Shown piece by piece: positions 32,882 through 44,388 of a stretch of 60,000 nt of DNA. A program made the position numbers and the translations under genes. Under the pieces are notes generated by a model, which ran no database searches, was not told where the DNA came from, and saw nothing but the letters and a program-made list of their open reading frames with translations. The DNA comes from Neocallimastix lanati (nom. inval.) (Eukaryota; Neocallimastigomycota; Neocallimastigomycetes; Neocallimastigales; Neocallimastigaceae). Numbering within the stretch: the stretch's first letter is position 1; each line of letters starts with the position of its first letter. The stretch is taken from assembly GCA_016946835.1 (NCBI GenBank), contig JACVTC010000103.1:199001-259000 (forward strand), in the 5' to 3' direction.

Positions 32882-33139
32882 TGTTGGAATATATAATTAA
32901 TTATCACAGAGAGAACTTTATCTATAAGATTGGTGTAGTTGTTCCTCTATCGATAATGATTTAAGAGATCACTGATAAGAAGCCCTTCTTATAAAGGGAC
33001 GTATAGGGATTGTCTTTTCATATTAGCCTTATTTAGAAAGAGGTCTACGTCAACGCCGAAATGGTATGACAAAGAATCAATTGAGAATCTGGAGACCCTA
33101 TTATTGTCCTCCCCTCTCATTAATCCCAGTCTAAAAACA
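32882..33139 (+). repeat. Dispersed repeat R1, copy 2 (LTR-like ends)
   Basis: Starts TGTTGGAATATA and ends CCAGTCTAAAAACA, giving TGTT...AACA termini like an LTR. Inside are GTGTAGTTGTTCCTC, GAAGCCCTTCTTATAAAGGG and TTAGAAAGAGGTCTACGTCAA, all shared with copies 1 and 3. No clear target duplication or internal region is attached, so it could be a solo LTR. Orientation is arbitrary. Confidence 0.6.
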
Positions 33140-34042
33140 TAAAAAAGTTTTATTAATATTATTAATTTCGAATAATATTAATAAAGGTTGAATAAAATTT
33201 TTATATTAATAAAAAAACAAAATATTAAATAAAGCAATTAATATAATGAAAAATGAAAAAATAAATAATTATTAAATAAAATCAATCTTTTCCTTAATAT
33301 GATTATGCTAATTTTAATATATAATAATATATTAAAATTTCTTTTTTTTTTATTTAGTATGAAATAATATAACTGTATTAATAGTATTTATTATATATTT
33401 TTATTTTTTTATTATTCCTACTTAAATAGTAAAATATTTATAGATTTTTATTTTAATTATGTTTTTATTTTTTTTTTTTTTTTTTTAAATTTTTTGTTTT
33501 TTATTTTTTGTTTTTTATTTTTTGTTTTTTTTACATAAAAAATTGAATTTTAATTAAACTATTTGTGTAACATTACATTAAATCAATAAAAGATAAAAAG
33601 AATTTAAATAACAATTAATATTTAAAATATAAAACAGAGTATTTATTTATATATAATTTTAATTAATAGGTAAATATACTTATTGAAAGATCACAAGGAT
33701 AGTACATAGATACAAAATAATTTTTTAATAAATTTATAATTTAAAAACTATATATAAATATTTAATTTTTAAAAATAAAAAAATAAAATATATATAAAAA
33801 AAATATATATATATATATATTTCCAGCTTGAATATTTAGAGTTAAACTATCAGAAATTTCATAAAAAATAATTTTAAAACCTTAAAATATATATATAGGA
33901 AACTAATAATTATATTATTAAATTCATGCATATTCAAAAAACATAAATCAAAAACACTTTTATGATATTTATATTTTTAAATATCTATATAAATTTAATT
34001 TGTCATTTCAATTTTGAAATTACAACCAATTGTGAAAAAAAA
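33140..34042. other. AT-rich spacer upstream of the CotH gene
   Basis: Contains T-tracts at about 33472-33530, including a short TTTTTTATTTTTTG tandem repeat, and TATA runs near 33800-33822. It must hold the CotH promoter, but no element stands out. Confidence 0.5.
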
Positions 34043-36871
34043 ATGTCTTTTTGTAAAATAATCACATTGTTGTTTTTTGGTAAATTATATTAATGCTTTA
34101 TATTTTATTTTTATTTATTTTTTTTTTTTTTTCGTTACGAATTTTAACATTTTGAATTATATTATTTAAAATTCAATAATAAATATATATATATATGTAA
34201 AAAATTCATTATAATTATATATTTTTATTGTGTATATATTTTTTTTTCTTTTTATGTTTTTATTTTATTTTTTTTTTTTTAAAAAAAAAAAAAAAAAGGG
34301 AAAATTATACTAATTATTTCTTTTGTTTATTAAAAATTATTGTAATTTTATTTTTACTTTTATTTATGCTTTTGTTTACTAATTACTTACTTATTCTTAG
34401 TTTATGGCGTTTTATCAGTAACTCCATTTGTTGAGCAAGGAAAAAGAGCAAAGATATTTGAATTAATAGATAACAATGTTCCAACAATAAAAGTAACAAT
34501 ACCAGAAACAGATTTTATTAGTTTAAAAGAAGCAGCTACTCCTCATAGCTATTACTATAAAAATGGAACATTTGATATAGTTCAAAAATGCCAGTATGAA
34601 ATTAATTTTGTTTTAAATTTATTAAAAAATAATAACTATAAATTAAATTATCCTAGATATAACATTTCAGAAATATTACCAGAATTAAAAATTGATAATA
34701 CCGGATTTTCTAATATAGAAGTAGAAAAATTAATGGATAATTTTGATTTTGATATTGGTAATGCTACAGATAGTGCTTTAGCATTATCTAATATTATTAG
34801 TAATAATGAATCAAAATTTAATTTAATAAAAATTTGGTATACTCTCTATCAATTAAGATCTTCTGATATTTCGAATTTTGATTTTCATTTTGAGCTCTAT
34901 TTACGGTATCTTAGTTATATAAAAAGTACTGAGCCTCTTGAACATGCTTTATTAATTCAGGCAATAGTTAATTTATATATTCCTGATTTTAAAACTAAAA
35001 ATGCTTTAATGACTTTCGAATTAGATGGGTAAAATATATAAATAAATAAATAAATATTTAAATAAATAAATAAATAGATAAAAATAAATAGATAAATAAA
35101 ATAAATAAATAGATAAAAATAAATAAATAGATATGTAAATAGATAAATAGGTGAATAAATATATAAATATATAAATAATTAAGAATGTAATATCATTATA
35201 TTAAATTAAAAAATTATATTTATTTATAGGGATATAAAAATATTTAAAAAAGTTACTTTTTCATTAAGTGGTCAAAATTCTAGAAATTATAGTAAACTCA
35301 ATTATAATATAAAAATTAAAGGTGGTGAAGATTTATATGGTCGAAAACAATTCAAAATACGTTCTGATAATAGTGAGCCAACATTTCTAAGAACTAAATT
35401 AATTGCTGATATACATAATTATATAGATCTACCATCTATATCAGCTAATTTTGCTAATTTTTATATTAATGATGTATATATGGGTTTCTATATTATCACT
35501 GATTCATTTAAGCCCTCATGGATCAATTATATATATGGTGATGAAGATACATCAAATTTATACAAATGTGAAAATACTAAGAATGGTTTAACGACTTATA
35601 AAGCCACATATGGTTGTAAAAACGAAAATGATGAAGTTACAGATATTACAGAATGGGTCGAATTTTTAAATAAAGTTGATCAAGCTGAATCCCTTTCAGA
35701 TTTAGAAAATGTTGTTGATATTGATAAATTTCTAATAGAAATGGCATTAGAATATTTATTAGATAGTTGGGATCATATCCAAAATGGTCATAATTTCTAT
35801 ATGTATAAAACTCCTCAAGGTCTATGGACTTATTTAACCTATGATTTTGACCTAGATTTTGGTCAAAATAAACAACCACCTCAAAGTTATAATGATTATT
35901 TAGCAATGATAAAAGAACTTAATTCTCATATTTTAAATATTTTAATTTTAACTGAACCAACTCGCTTCGAGGAAAAAATAAAACAACTTGTTACAGAAGT
36001 TTTTAATCCAATGATTTTATATCCACATATTGATGAATTAAAAGAATTTATTAAACCATATGTTATTTTTGATAAAACACCAGATGCTAATGGTAAATAC
36101 CCCGGTAGAATTAATAATGATGTTACTGATGACTTTTATTCTTTAGAACAGTGGGATATTAATTGTGAATTTACTCAAATTGAAAATATGGGTTGTAGTC
36201 CTTATGGATTAAAATATTGGATTCTTGGAATGTATCGTAATGTATGTAATCATTTTAAGATGAATTGTGATCCCATTTATATGGATGAAAATTATGACTA
36301 TACTTCCAATAAAAATCCAAAATATAATGATGATAATAATGGTGAATTAACTTCTTCGACTACAGATGTTAAAATTTCAACTCCATCATCTATTTCAACC
36401 TCTGTTACTAAAATAACAATATCATCATCAATTATTAATACTACTTCTTCGGCTACAGATGTTAAAACTCCAGCTCCATCATCTATTTCAACCTCTGTTA
36501 CTAAAATAACAATACCATCATCAATTGTTAGTACTACTTCTTCGACATCAACTCAAACAGTAGTTTCAGCACCATCTTCAATAGATCAAAATTTATATAA
36601 ATGTTTATCTGAAATAATTGGTTATTCATGCTGTCCATTAGGTTATGAAAATATTTATCATGATAATTATGGTGACTGGGGTTATGATTTTGAAAATGAT
36701 ACATGGTGTGGTCTTACACCCTATATCAATGATCAAAATGAACAATGTTGGTCTGAGCCATTAGGTTATCCTTGTTGTCAGAAATGTTCAATTATTGAAA
36801 CCAATGAAAGTGGTTCATGGGGATTTGAATTAAATCAATGGTGTGGTATTCCTACTTATTGCCAACAATAA
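34043..36871 (+). CDS. CotH-kinase-like secreted protein with two fungal dockerins
   Basis: Three exons (34043-34079, 34401-35028, 35230-36871) join in frame to 768 residues. The signal peptide (MSFCKIITLLFFVYGVLS) is split by the first intron. A CotH domain follows: IKIKGGEDLYGRKQFKIR and a FYINDVYMGFYIITDSF segment (near 306) precede WDHIQNGHNFYMYK (402-415) and YDFDLDFG (426-433), the kinase-like active-site region. CotH of Bacillus spores is a protein kinase; the role in gut fungi is unproven. A Ser/Thr-rich linker (about 595-675) contains a near-exact repeat of DVKxxxPSSISTSVTKIT. Two dockerins end the protein, at about 680-715 and 728-760, each closing with WCG. Dockerins dock onto cohesin-like partners of the fungal cellulosome, as the GH10 protein at 3384-4841 should. 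Confidence 0.9.
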
Positions 36872-37762
36872 TTAAAAAAAAAAAAAAAAAAATTTTTTTT
36901 ATGTAAAATATATAAATATATATATAATAAATAATAATAATTAAATAATAATTAAATTAAATTATATGTAAATATCATCCTTTTAAAAATGTATAAAAAA
37001 CCAAAAAATAAAAAATAAAAATGAATAAATAAATATTAAATAAAAAATATTAAATAAAAAAAATTATATAATTCAATATTATTTATTTTAATAAAACAAC
37101 AGTTTTGATTATATCTAATAATATTTTCTATTTTATTTTATTTTTATTTTTATTTTTATTTTTATTTTATGTTATTTATAAACTAAAATATTACACTATA
37201 TCATTGTAACTGAAATAATAATTTCTTTTTTAAATTTACATATTAATTTTTATAAATTTATATTTTTATTTATTTGTATTAATTTATTTACATTTATTAT
37301 TATATAATTAATTCTTTATTTATTATTTAAATAAATAATAATTTAATTAAATAACTTATTTTTATTAATTTTTTTTCTTTTTTTTATATTATATTTTTAA
37401 ATATAATAATTTTTATATATACTTATGTCCATATTAATAGTAGTATTTTTTAAAAATAACTAAATTTTTTCTTTTTTTTTTTTTTTTATTTTTTTCCAAA
37501 AAGATTTAATTTTAAATAAAAAAGGAAATAAATAAATTTTAGAAATTAACTTTATAATTGGACATACCATTTAAAATTTTCACAAAAAATTTTTTATTTT
37601 TTATTCTTTATTTTTTTTTTTTCTTCTTCTTCTTTTTCTTCTGTTTTTTTTTTTATTTTATTGCACATTTATTTTTACTCTTATCTTTATAAGATAAAAA
37701 GACATAAATTAATAAATATTTAAAGTACTTTTTTTCTAAATTAAATGAAATAGATAGAAAAA
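36872..37762. other. AT-rich spacer between CotH and ankyrin genes
   Basis: A-tract directly after the CotH stop and T-rich runs at 37130-37170 and 37610-37660. No gene was seen. Confidence 0.6.
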
Positions 37763-40700
37763 ATGAAAAATATTAAACAAAAAATAAATAAAATACTTGA
37801 ATTAATTAAGAAAAGAGATTTACAACAATTAGAAAAATATATTTTAACTAATAAAATTGAATTAAAGAGTTTAAACAATAAAAATTTTGATCTTTTAACC
37901 CATATTATTGATTATAATGCGTCCTACGATATTATAGAATATATAATTAATAGTCACGTTTATGATACATATAATTATGTATTCTTTGATAATGAAACTT
38001 ATTATAAATATTATCACTCAAATAGTAAGGATGAGAATAAAAAATTGTATTTTTTATATAAAGTACCTTTATTTTGTGCAATTATAAATAATAATTATTT
38101 AGTCGCTGACTTATTATTAAAGAATAAAGCTGATATTAATTTTAAAATTAATAATGATGATATTAAAGATATAGATATACTTCATTACTTATGTTCAAAG
38201 AATAATAATAATGATTTTTATCTAAATTCAAGAAATTTAAAGTATCTAAAGCATAAAGGTTTTTATAGAAACCTTTATAAAGATAATGCAATCAGTGAGA
38301 CAATAGAAAATATATGTACTAAAACTGATAGATATCTATTAGAAAACTTTTTAAATTATTATGTTTTTGATAATTATTTTATTTTATTGTTATTATCATA
38401 TTATCAATATAAAAAGAAAATTTCAAAAAGGGAATTAAATCATATCATTAAAAAAAGAATAGGAATTACAGAATTATGTTATCATAATGCTATTAAAAGT
38501 AAATTTTTTAATGGTTTACTTATATTAATGAAATATGATAACAGAGATTCTGATATCATTTTAAATATTATTCATAAGAATGAAGACACATTAAAAAAGT
38601 TTGCATATAGAAATAATGGTCATTTTAATTTTTATTTCATTCAAAAAATATTAAGCTTAGAAAAAAATCTAAACAAATATAATAACCTTTCAAAAATGCT
38701 TTGCTGTATTATTAAGGATCATACTAGAAAAGATATTTATATTCACAGTTATTTTTCTAATGATATAAACAATGATGTTGAAGTTTTAAATCTTTTTCTT
38801 AAAACAATGATAAATCATAAATATAATATGGAAAATGTTTTTAGTCATCTTTTATCCAATGCCATTAGTAAAGAAAATCCTGATGTATTAACATTCTTGT
38901 TCGAAAATTACTCAAATTACATTATTAATGATAAATCTATTGATTTTGAAAATTTAATTTGGACAAGAATTAACAACGACAATTTCTCTCATACTTTGAA
39001 AGTACTCATCGATGGATTATATAAAAATGGTTTATTTAATCATGAGCATATTAATATAACGAAATTGTTATTAGATTTATATGAAGAAGAACTAATTTCA
39101 AATTCAATAAATTCAAATAAAACATATAAAATTAAATTATTTATAAAAGCAATATTTGATTATAATCTGTATGACTTCACTAACACTAAATTCCAAAATC
39201 TTTTAGCGAAATTATCTATTAATTATAACAATACTTATCTCAAGATTGATTTATATAATAAAAAGTACTATGAATGTAAATATACAGGGTATAATGACAA
39301 TGCCCAACCTTGGAACAAAATAATACTCTTTATCATTGAGAATTTATTGAAAATAACTACAAATAATATGAATGAAGCGGATGTATCATTAATTAAAAAT
39401 TATAATAAATCTTGCTTAAATTTAATATTAAACACTATTATATTGACAAATGATATTAATCTCTTAGTTTTATTACTAGAAAATAAAGATCTAAAATCTA
39501 ATATTGATATTAATGAAAAAGACAGTAATAATAATTATCCAATTATGATGGCTTTAAAAATTGGAAATAATGAAATATTTGGATATTTAATAGATTATGG
39601 TGCAAATTTTAATATGTCAATTAAAAGTTATATTGAATCTTCTTATTACTACAACAGTATGGCTTTTAAAATGATATTAAATCAGAATTTACTTTTTCAT
39701 AAATTTTCAAAAGGTAATAGTAATAATTTACTTCAAGAAGCCATTTATCGAAACGACATAAATGTAGTAAAATTACTAATAAAAAAAGAATCTGAAGATA
39801 TAAATTACAACATGCCTTTTCAAAATAAATATGGATTCTCATTTTTAATTCTTTCATATTTGTTAAATCATGAAGAAATTTTTCATTATCTAGTTAATTA
39901 TATGGATATTAACGATTCGGATAATAACGATAAAACAATTTTGCATTATGCAATTATTAAGGATGATGTTGAAACAATAAAATTTCTGATAGATAATCAA
40001 ATTGATATAAATAAAACTGATTATTGCGAAACACCTCTTAATATTGCTATTTTAAGCAAGAGTAAGAAAGCATATAATATATTATTAAATAACGAAAATC
40101 TATTAATAAATGAAGTAAATATGCGGTCAGAATCTACATTAATGCTATTAATAAAAAATCACAATTATTCTATGGAGGAAAAACTATCAATGATAAAGAA
40201 TCTAATTCAAAAAGGAATTGATATTGATTATATTAATAAGAAAAATGGAAAGTCTCCATTAATGTATGCAATACAAGAAAGATCATTACCCATGGTTAAG
40301 TTATTAATTAATCATGGAGCAAATATCAATTATATTAACAAAAAATGTATGTATGATTCATTATTTTATGCTATTTTTGAAAATGATATAACAATTGCTG
40401 AATTCATACTTAAAAATGATGTATATATTAAACGTTGTAGTGAAAATAATAAAAGATTAATATTAAAGTATATTATAACATATAAATCCATACCATGGAT
40501 AAAACTTTTAATTAATACTGGACTTGATCTTAATGATGAAAATAATTATTCACCTTTATATTATGCAATCATAAGAAAATCATTATCTATTGTAAAATTT
40601 TTAGTTGAAAATGGAGCCAATGTAAATCATACTTATCAGTATAGTGAGTCTTTATTAATAACTGCAATTAAATATGCTGATCTTAATATTATTGAATATT

Positions 40701-41146
40701 TGATAGATCAAAAAGCAACAATTAATTTTTTAAATAACCAAGATTTTAATGAATTTAATAATATATTATATAAAGATAGTATAAAAATAAAAAAATTATT
40801 TAATAATAAAAATATTAATAATAATAATAGTATAAGAAAAATTTTTTATTATTTCATTCAAATGATGATAAGTTATAATGACATGTCTCTTTTAAAATTT
40901 TTAGTTAGAAATAATATAGATGTAAATATAAAAAATGAAGATGGCAATACTCCATTAATTGAAGCAATTAAATGTGGATCATTAGAAATTGTAAATTATT
41001 TGATTGAAAATGGAGCCAATTGTAATGAAATAAATAATCAAGGAAAATCAGTATATGAAATAAGTTACAAATATTGTAATCCAAATAGTATTAATTATAA
41101 TATTCGAAAAAAGATTCATAATATAATTAAGAATCATATTGAATAA
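37763..41146 (+). CDS. Large ankyrin-repeat protein
   Basis: An intronless frame of 1127 residues, Asn/Lys/Ile-rich, with no signal peptide or membrane segment. The N-terminal third has scattered ankyrin-like helices (for example LFCAIINNNYLVADLLLKNK at about 100). From about residue 590 to the end, regular repeats of about 33 residues follow the pattern TxLxxAIxxxxxxIVKxLIxxGAxIN, such as SPLMYAIQERSLPMVKLLIN and TPLIEAIKCGSLEIVNYLIE. Ankyrin repeats bind proteins. No catalytic or F-box domain was recognised. The start ATG is preceded by an in-frame stop a few codons upstream. It resembles the F-box/ankyrin protein at 44389-46671 in composition. Function unknown. Confidence 0.9.
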   Translation: MKNIKQKINKILELIKKRDLQQLEKYILTNKIELKSLNNKNFDLLTHIIDYNASYDIIEYIINSHVYDTYNYVFFDNETYYKYYHSNSKDENKKLYFLYKVPLFCAIINNNYLVADLLLKNKADINFKINNDDIKDIDILHYLCSKNNNNDFYLNSRNLKYLKHKGFYRNLYKDNAISETIENICTKTDRYLLENFLNYYVFDNYFILLLLSYYQYKKKISKRELNHIIKKRIGITELCYHNAIKSKFFNGLLILMKYDNRDSDIILNIIHKNEDTLKKFAYRNNGHFNFYFIQKILSLEKNLNKYNNLSKMLCCIIKDHTRKDIYIHSYFSNDINNDVEVLNLFLKTMINHKYNMENVFSHLLSNAISKENPDVLTFLFENYSNYIINDKSIDFENLIWTRINNDNFSHTLKVLIDGLYKNGLFNHEHINITKLLLDLYEEELISNSINSNKTYKIKLFIKAIFDYNLYDFTNTKFQNLLAKLSINYNNTYLKIDLYNKKYYECKYTGYNDNAQPWNKIILFIIENLLKITTNNMNEADVSLIKNYNKSCLNLILNTIILTNDINLLVLLLENKDLKSNIDINEKDSNNNYPIMMALKIGNNEIFGYLIDYGANFNMSIKSYIESSYYYNSMAFKMILNQNLLFHKFSKGNSNNLLQEAIYRNDINVVKLLIKKESEDINYNMPFQNKYGFSFLILSYLLNHEEIFHYLVNYMDINDSDNNDKTILHYAIIKDDVETIKFLIDNQIDINKTDYCETPLNIAILSKSKKAYNILLNNENLLINEVNMRSESTLMLLIKNHNYSMEEKLSMIKNLIQKGIDIDYINKKNGKSPLMYAIQERSLPMVKLLINHGANINYINKKCMYDSLFYAIFENDITIAEFILKNDVYIKRCSENNKRLILKYIITYKSIPWIKLLINTGLDLNDENNYSPLYYAIIRKSLSIVKFLVENGANVNHTYQYSESLLITAIKYADLNIIEYLIDQKATINFLNNQDFNEFNNILYKDSIKIKKLFNNKNINNNNSIRKIFYYFIQMMISYNDMSLLKFLVRNNIDVNIKNEDGNTPLIEAIKCGSLEIVNYLIENGANCNEINNQGKSVYEISYKYCNPNSINYNIRKKIHNIIKNHIE

Positions 41147-41304
41147 GAAAAATCAATAATGATAATTTTATTTTTTATTGTTTTATTTTTTTTTTAGAAA
41201 AAAAATATTAAATTAATAAACTATAGAATAATCTACTAAAATAATAAAAATTGGAAATAATCATAAATTATTCATCATGGAAATTAGTAATAATTAAACT
41301 TAAA

Positions 41305-41495
<191 letters not shown>

Positions 41496-41700
41496 TTGAA
41501 TATAAAAAAAAATAATAAGAAATAAATAAGAAATAGTAGAATTGTCTATTTTGTTGATTATAATTAAAATGAATGTGGTGCATTTCACCAATTTTTATAA
41601 TACAAATTTTCAATATGCCATTTATTTTTAATGGCTTGTAAAATTCTTTATTAACGCCATAAAAATTTTAATACAATTATATGTAAAAAAAATAAATGTA

Positions 41701-42052
41701 AGTACAGATGGAATAAAATAAAATAAAATAAATAGTTGAAATATGAATATAAAGTACAGATTGAATAAAATAAAATAAAATAAATAGTTGAAATATGAAT
41801 ATAAAGTACAGATTGAATAAAATAAAATAAAATAAATAGTTGAAATATGAATATAAAGTACAGATTGAATAAAATAAAATAAAATAAATAGTTGAAATAT
41901 GAATATAAAGTACAGATTGAATAAAATAAAATAAAATAAATAGTTGAAATATGAATATAAAGTACAGATTGAATAAAATAAAATAAAATAAATAGTTGAA
42001 ATATGAATATAAAGTACAGATTGAATAAAATAAAATAAAATAAAATAAATAT
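41701..42052 (+). repeat. 52-base minisatellite, six full copies plus a partial
   Basis: Copies begin AGTACAGATTGAATAAAATA at 41701 (one base different), 41753, 41805, 41857, 41909, 41961 and 42013 (partial). They are otherwise essentially identical, which points to recent amplification or homogenisation. The unit contains an AATAA/TAAAA run and AGTTGAAATATGAATATAA. Confidence 0.95.
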
Positions 42053-42295
42053 CTATTATTATTTTTAATTAAAGAATATTAAAGATCAATGTTTTCGAAA
42101 TGAAAATTTTTTTCATTTTTATTATATTCAATTAATGATATATCTAATATATAAAACAATATTATTGATTGTTAATAATCTCATTAAATATAAATGATTT
42201 TTTTGCTTTCTAACATATATAATTAAATAAAACATTTTATTTTTAAAAATAAATTGTCTCTAATATTCTTTAATAAAAAGTAATAATAATTATTT

Positions 42296-43715
42296 ATTTT
42301 ATTTTATTTTATATACTTGTACTTTTATATTATTACATTCAATATTTATTTTATTTTATTTTATTTTATTTTATTTTATATACTTGTACTTTTATATTAT
42401 TACATTCAATATTTATTTTATTTTATTTTATTTTATTTTATTTTATTTTATTTTATATACTTGTACTTTTATATTATTACATTCAATATTTATTTTATTT
42501 TATTTTATTTTATTTTATTTTATTTTATTTTATTTTATTTTATTTTATTTTATTTTATTTTATTTTATTTTATTTTATTTTATTTTATTTTATTTTATTT
42601 TATTTTATTTTATTTTATTTTATTTTATTTTATTTTATTTTATTTTATTTTATTTTATTTTATTTTATTTTATTTTATTTTATTTTATTTTATTTTATTT
42701 TATTTTATTTTATTTTATTTTATTTTATTTTATTTTATTTTATTTTATTTTATTTTATTTTATTTTATTTTATTTTATTTTATTTTATATACTTGTACTT
42801 TTATATTATTACATTCAATATTTATTTTATTTTATTTTATTTTATTTTATTTTATTTTATTTTATTTTATTTTATTTTATTTTATTTTATTTTATTTTAT
42901 TTTATTTTATTTTATTTTATTTTATTTTATTTTATTTTATTTTATTTTATTTTATTTTATATACTTGTACTTTTATATTATTACATTCAATATTTATTTT
43001 ATTTTATTTTATTTTATTTTATTTTATTTTATTTTATTTTATTTTATTTTATTTTATATACTTGTACTTTTATATTATTACATTCAATATTTATTTTATT
43101 TTATTTTATTTTATTTTATTTTATTTTATTTTATATACTTGTACTTTTATATTATTACATTCAATATTTATTTTATTTTATTTTATTTTATTTTATTTTA
43201 TTTTATTTTATTTTATTTTATTTTATTTTATTTTATTTTATATACTTGTACTTTTATATTATTACATTCAATATTTATTTTATTTTATTTTATTTTATTT
43301 TATTTTATTTTATTTTATTTTATTTTATTTTATTTTATTTTATTTTATTTTATTTTATTTTATTTTATTTTATTTTATTTTATTTTATTTTATTTTATTT
43401 TATTTTATTTTATTTTATTTTATTTTATTTTATTTTATTTTATTTTATTTTATTTTATTTTATTTTATTTATTTTATTTTATTTTATTTTATTTTATTTT
43501 ATTTTATATACTTGTACTTTTATATTATTACATTCAATATTTATTTTATTTTATTTTATTTTATTTTATTTTATTTTATTTTATATACTTGTACTTTTAT
43601 ATTATTACATTCAATATTTATTTTATTTTATTTTATTTTATTTTATTTTATATACTTGTACTTTTATATTATTACATTCAATATTTATTTTATTTTATTT
43701 TATTTTATTTTATAT
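42296..43715 (+). repeat. TTTTA satellite with 11 embedded 36-base cores
   Basis: TTTTA pentamer arrays of variable length alternate with the core ATATACTTGTACTTTTATAT plus TATTACATTCAATATT. Cores start near 42311, 42379, 42455, 42786, 42959, 43056, 43132, 43239, 43506, 43582 and 43649. The core resembles the reverse complement of the 41701-42052 unit (shared GTACTTT...ATATT...TTCAA...TATTTATTTTATT), so the blocks are diverged inverted relatives. All three forward frames are open only because the repeat lacks stops; it is not coding. Confidence 0.95.
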
Positions 43716-44388
43716 TAATATCATTATCATAATTGACTTTATTTGTTTTTATTTACATATTTATATGCTTATTGATTAATAATATATTATATAAATGTCT
43801 AATATTCATATTAGCATTATTGTATAATTTTGTTTCAAGAAAAATATAATTAATAAAATATTAAAATTTAAATATTAAAACATTTGCAAAATAATGTATT
43901 ATTTATAATAAATAATTAATTATAATTAGACTTTAAAAAGAATAGGTATTAAATAGTAATAAAAAAAATTTATAGTATAAAATTTCATGGTAATATTTTT
44001 GGTAACATATTCTTGAATTAATATTAAACCCAATACTCATTCATATTTAAGATTTATAAGAAAAAAAAATTAAACAAAAAAGTTTTTATAAAAAATTAAA
44101 TAAATTTATAATAAATCAAATAATAAATACTACATATTAAATATGCAAATGTGATCTATTTATTAATTAGATTGAATTTTACTTTTTTTTTTTTTTTATT
44201 TAAATTTTATTTTATTTTTATTTATATATTATATATATATTTATTTTTATATCTCAACTTTGGCTTGTTATTTATTATATTTATATATTTATATTATTGA
44301 TTAAAAAATTTTATTAAATATATGTCAATTAATAATACAATATTAATGTAATACACACATAGAAATTTATATTTAACAATTTAAGCAA
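43716..44388. other. AT-rich spacer between satellite and F-box/ankyrin gene
   Basis: No feature beyond poly-T near 44180 was recognised. It lies 3' of the minus-strand F-box/ankyrin gene. Confidence 0.6.

Noticed and set aside
42317-43779. Three overlapping long open frames encoding FILFY repeats
   Set aside because: A TTTTA repeat has no stop in any forward frame. The translations are pure repeat and the embedded cores break any protein logic.
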